64,000 nt of DNA from contig OY759225.1 of the NCBI GenBank assembly GCA_963662175.1, positions 7,947,107 through 8,011,106 on the forward strand. Direction: 5' to 3'. A model generated the notes under the pieces. That model worked only from the letters and a program-made list of their open reading frames with translations. It was not told the DNA's origin and made no database searches. A program made the position numbers and the translations under genes. This document shows positions 60,795 to 64,000 of the stretch, in pieces. This stretch comes from Aradus depressus (taxonomy: Eukaryota > Arthropoda > Insecta > Hemiptera > Aradidae). Position 1 is the first letter of the stretch. Each line of letters opens with the position of its first letter.

Positions 60795-61260
60795 GATGGT
60801 CGCTTCTGAATCCTCATACTAAATTTTGTGTCGATACATCGGCACTCAAGTCGAGCCCCTCTTCTCTGATCCCATCCCTTCTTTCGATTTCACAGAAAAT
60901 TAATAGGTGCCACTCTTACGGGATTTTAAAATATAAGTATAGAATTTCATGTCGATTTTTTTTTACATTTATTACTTCGGCAGTTATTGGAACATTTCAG
61001 TTGAGACGCCCTTCTGATCCCCCCGCACTTTCCGGTGATTCCACTCAAAATGAATAGTTGCTGTCCTTAGAGGGTTTATGATGTGTGTATTGTATGTTCA
61101 ATTTTGTGTCGAAACATTCATGTGTGGTGTTCACACACGCAGACATATTCATAGACATACAGGAAGATAGATATTTTTATTTTATTTTTGGAATCAGAAA
61201 ACATGAAATTCCGTTTAAAACTGCATCAAATTTCTGACCGATAGCATAAACAAATATATA
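60795..61260 (-). repeat. Rep-1, reverse copy
   Basis: Contains atgtcgatttttttttac and ccgatagcataaac; hairpin end lost. Confidence 0.6.
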
Positions 61261-61453
61261 ATATCAAAAATATTGTATTGTATTAATTTATACCTTAATA
61301 TTATACTTATACCGACATATTATTACAACTTATAGGAAACTACTTATCACGAAATTATTTAAAGAAAATTCGTATTAACAGTGATAAATGTATACAGTCA
61401 AAAATTGTTTAATATTTGAATAAATGCTATGTACAACATATAGAGTGTTAATT

Positions 61454-61834
61454 GACGGGGTTAGAATCAAAATGGTCCAAGTGACATTTTTAAAACTTTG
61501 AAGAAACTGTGCATTAAGTTCTTAACTGATTTAAAAAATCTATAATTTATCAAAACCGTAAATATTTTGTCTTCTGCTTTTATGGTGAAAGTTGCGGTTA
61601 GCAAACCATAAAATTGAATAAAAATCATAATAATTTCAAGGTCACTATTGAAATGTTTAAGTAACTTGTTCATTCACCGAAATGGTATAAGTGATTTGCC
61701 ACTAGATCTCAGCACTGGTCAGGATTTCACTTGTTTTTTTTTCCTGAACAGCACTATCATTTTTGTACCCGATTATGTACTTGACGAAAAATTTTCAGAA
61801 ATGTTACTTGGACTATTTTGATTCTAACCCTAAT
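61454..61834. mobile_element. MITE with GGGGTTxxAATC termini, copy 2
   Basis: TIRs of about 35 bp (GGGGTTAGAATCAAAATGG / complement). A TAATTG repeat flanks it at both ends, a likely target duplication. Confidence 0.75.
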
Positions 61835-61924
61835 TGTGTCTCTTGAGTTCCTGTTTTCTAATATAAATTTTCGAGATATTTCGTCTAGTGTCTTTACACC
61901 TTCTAAGTTGAGAAACAATTGTAA

Positions 61925-62145
61925 CAATTTTTTTTTTTTAAATATTGTCTATTTCACAAAACAAAACAAACAATAAAAATATAAGAACTAGCGATTTCGG
62001 CATCACAACTTATTAACTAAGACATGTTTTCTGAGTGTAAAACGTTCTTATATGTATATTATTTGGTAGATGAGGAAGTTGGAATTTCAACTAGAAAATT
62101 TGAGAACAAACAGACAAATTCCTCACGGCGATTTTCTAGTTGAAA
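61925..62145. repeat. Penelope-like-end-related repeat with small inverted arms
   Basis: It begins with aaatattgtctatttcac, the same lead-in as other Penelope-like ends here, and contains inverted arms (gaatttcaactagaaaat / attttctagttgaaat). Confidence 0.5.
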
Positions 62146-62789
62146 TCTCAACCTATTCCATACCTGACCTATAAGATAGATTCCCTTTATGATCATAGTA
62201 TTATGAAAGTCTCGTAAAGAGTTCATTTTTAGAATTGGTTATATATTTATAAATTTAGTTTTCGACTATCGAGTGAATCGAATCAATTTGAATCGAATTA
62301 TCTGTCGGAATTACTTAGGGAACAGATGACAGTTGAAAGAGCAGGATAGGGGAAGGAAGGGAAGCCGCGAAGTGGGGGTTCATCTGTGGGCAACGATAGT
62401 TGGAACAGACTATCGTTATATATTTGTTTTAGTTGTTCTTGATATAGCGCACAGAGGATGAATAAATCTATGAATAACTGGTTTTTAGCGAGATTATTTT
62501 GATCGTTTCACTCATATATTACTTCATTGCTATTTTCCAAATCTATGGCCTGTTTGAAGACCTCTGGGAGTCCAGTGCTCTCTTCATATGTTATTTGTTT
62601 TCTTCAGTCCAAATGTCGTATTCACAATAAAAATGTTTTTTTCAAAGATACAAACCCCAAATTTTATTAAATAATACCTCTTCTGACTTTGTGTCATTAT
62701 TTTACAATACTTGGTTGCATATATCATTTATAATGTAGAGGGAAGTCATGTTACTGCTTTGTAAAAACAGAACAAAACTTCAGTGTTTG

Positions 62790-62915
62790 ACCATCGTTTC
62801 AGAAACTATTTATTTTCTTCTTCAGGGCCTTATAATGACCTGGCTAGATGAGTGTAGTGAAGGTGTACGTCCACTATAATCATTATAAGGCCCTGAAGAT
62901 GGAAACACTTTCCGA
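62790..62915. repeat. Inverted repeat of Penelope-like end type
   Basis: Arms around 62812-62836 and 62880-62902 (cttcagggccttataatg and its complement) face each other. Each arm holds a decayed hammerhead-like core: the left (- strand) has GAAACGA instead of GAAACGT, the right has GACAC instead of GAAAC. Confidence 0.65.
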
Positions 62916-63017
62916 CACATTGATAATACTGAGTTTTTTTTCCTTTACATGACCAGAAACTCGCCTTCTTTCAACATTATAAAGATTACTTGATAAGTGT
63001 ATAATTTATAGTGTGAA

Positions 63018-63352
63018 TTTAGTTATTATGACTCATGCCCGGGCTTTAACTACTAGGTCATATCGCCTACTACCAGAGCGCTCTTTTGTCACTCTGGTGG
63101 ACATGAGCCCGACTCTACTGTGGGAGTCTTAAATTTTGCATAGTCTACATTTTTATTCACCTAGAGTAGGGGTCTTTAACGAGTACCTGACATCGTACAG
63201 GCTCGGGGACCATCGCTTAACGTCCCATCCGAAGGACGGCGTGCTTAAGTTTATTTTACCTCCCAGATAAAATAAACTAAGTGTCTCTGCCGGGCTTCGA
63301 ACCCACGACCTTGAGCTCAGTAAGTAAGCACGCATAACACTGAGCTACCGCT
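63018..63352 (-). mobile_element. SINE-A, near full-length
   Basis: Ends in ataataactaa instead of CCTAA units; the first bases of the head are replaced (ccgctgg). Confidence 0.9.
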
Positions 63353-63420
63353 GGTGACGGATGATAGCAGTATAGAACTTATATAACACTAAAAACAGAT
63401 CATTTATCGATTTATTCACG

Positions 63421-63796
63421 CCCATTACTAATAGGTTAGGTTAGGTTAGGTTTTATGACTCATGCCCGGGCTTTAACAACGAGGTCATATCGCCTACTAC
63501 CAAAGCGCTCTTTCGTCACTCTGGTGGACATGAGCCCGACTCTACTGTGGGAGTCCTAAATTTTGCCTACCCTAAATTTTTATTCACCTAGGGTAGGGGT
63601 CTTTAACGAGTACCTGACATCGTACAGGCTCGGGACCATCGCTTAACGTCCCATCCGAAGGACGACGTGCTTAAGTTTATTTTACCTCCCAGATAAAATA
63701 AACTAAGGGCCTCGGTCGGGTTACGAACCCACGACCTTGAGCTCAGAAGTCAAGCACGCATACCACTGAGCTACCGGCGCCCTCCCCATTACTAAT
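63421..63796 (-). mobile_element. SINE-A, full-length, 12-bp target duplications
   Basis: The best reference copy: 352 bp (63433-63784) between CCCATTACTAAT repeats. In its own direction: tRNA-like head ggcgccggtagctcagtgg with B box ggttcgtaacc, a central body and a (CCTAA)n end. The T-arm and D-arm fit pol III boxes A and B. Confidence 0.93.
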
Positions 63797-64000
63797 ATAT
63801 AATATAAATAATTATATATCTTAAATGTATTGTAGTTCGAACAAAAAAATAACTTTAGAAAAATTGATTGAACATTTGAAGAATACATTTTTTGAGCTAT
63901 CAGCTAGTAAGAAGAACTTATAATAAGTTAACGTGTCTCTGGGTACAAGGCAGTGCTTGGGAAAGTGAGGAAACTTTGGAAAAATTCAAAATTTATTCGA

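Noticed and set aside
63433..63455. Interstitial telomere from TTAGG units
   Set aside because: Only two to four units, always at the SINE end.

Overview
This window is a eukaryotic, AT-rich, transposon-dense stretch of what looks like an arthropod genome, most likely an insect. The evidence is the transposon set: mariner transposase remnants, R1-like LINE pieces, Penelope-like ends with hammerhead-type motifs, a Helitron with the CCGGGCAACGCCGGG...CTAG end, PIF/Harbinger and hAT derivatives, and a tRNA-derived SINE in about 30 copies, some ending in CCTAA units like the insect telomere repeat. I cannot name the species.

One host gene is well supported. It lies on the + strand from 39034 to 58541. 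Ten exons join in one frame through nine introns and give the last 503 residues of a single-pass membrane protein: a cysteine-poor N-terminal module, seven EGF-like domains, a transmembrane helix and a cytoplasmic tail of about 75 residues. The architecture resembles Notch-ligand-like EGF proteins (insect weary-type or DNER-like), but orthology cannot be proven from the sequence alone. No start codon exon or signal peptide was found, so the 5' end must lie in an unrecognised exon upstream. Intron 4 uses a GC donor, the acceptor of the first recognised exon is duplicated by a 59-bp direct repeat, and part of the last exon is duplicated about 155 bp downstream.

Layout: 1-12.3 kb holds repeats, SINEs, a Helitron, a mariner remnant and a 75-bp minisatellite whose frames are all open. 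12.4-39 kb holds R1, jockey-like and Penelope-like fragments, hAT and pogo-like nonautonomous elements, two inverted repeat arms and a possible orphan exon on the - strand. 39-58.5 kb is the EGF gene, whose introns are filled by insertions (hAT, Harbinger x2, LINEs, SINEs, foldback DNA). 58.5-64 kb is non-coding, with MITEs and two young SINEs.

The most unusual feature is a set of loci matching the hammerhead core (CTGANGA, helix II, GAAA) at Penelope-like termini. Helix II differs between loci but stays complementary.
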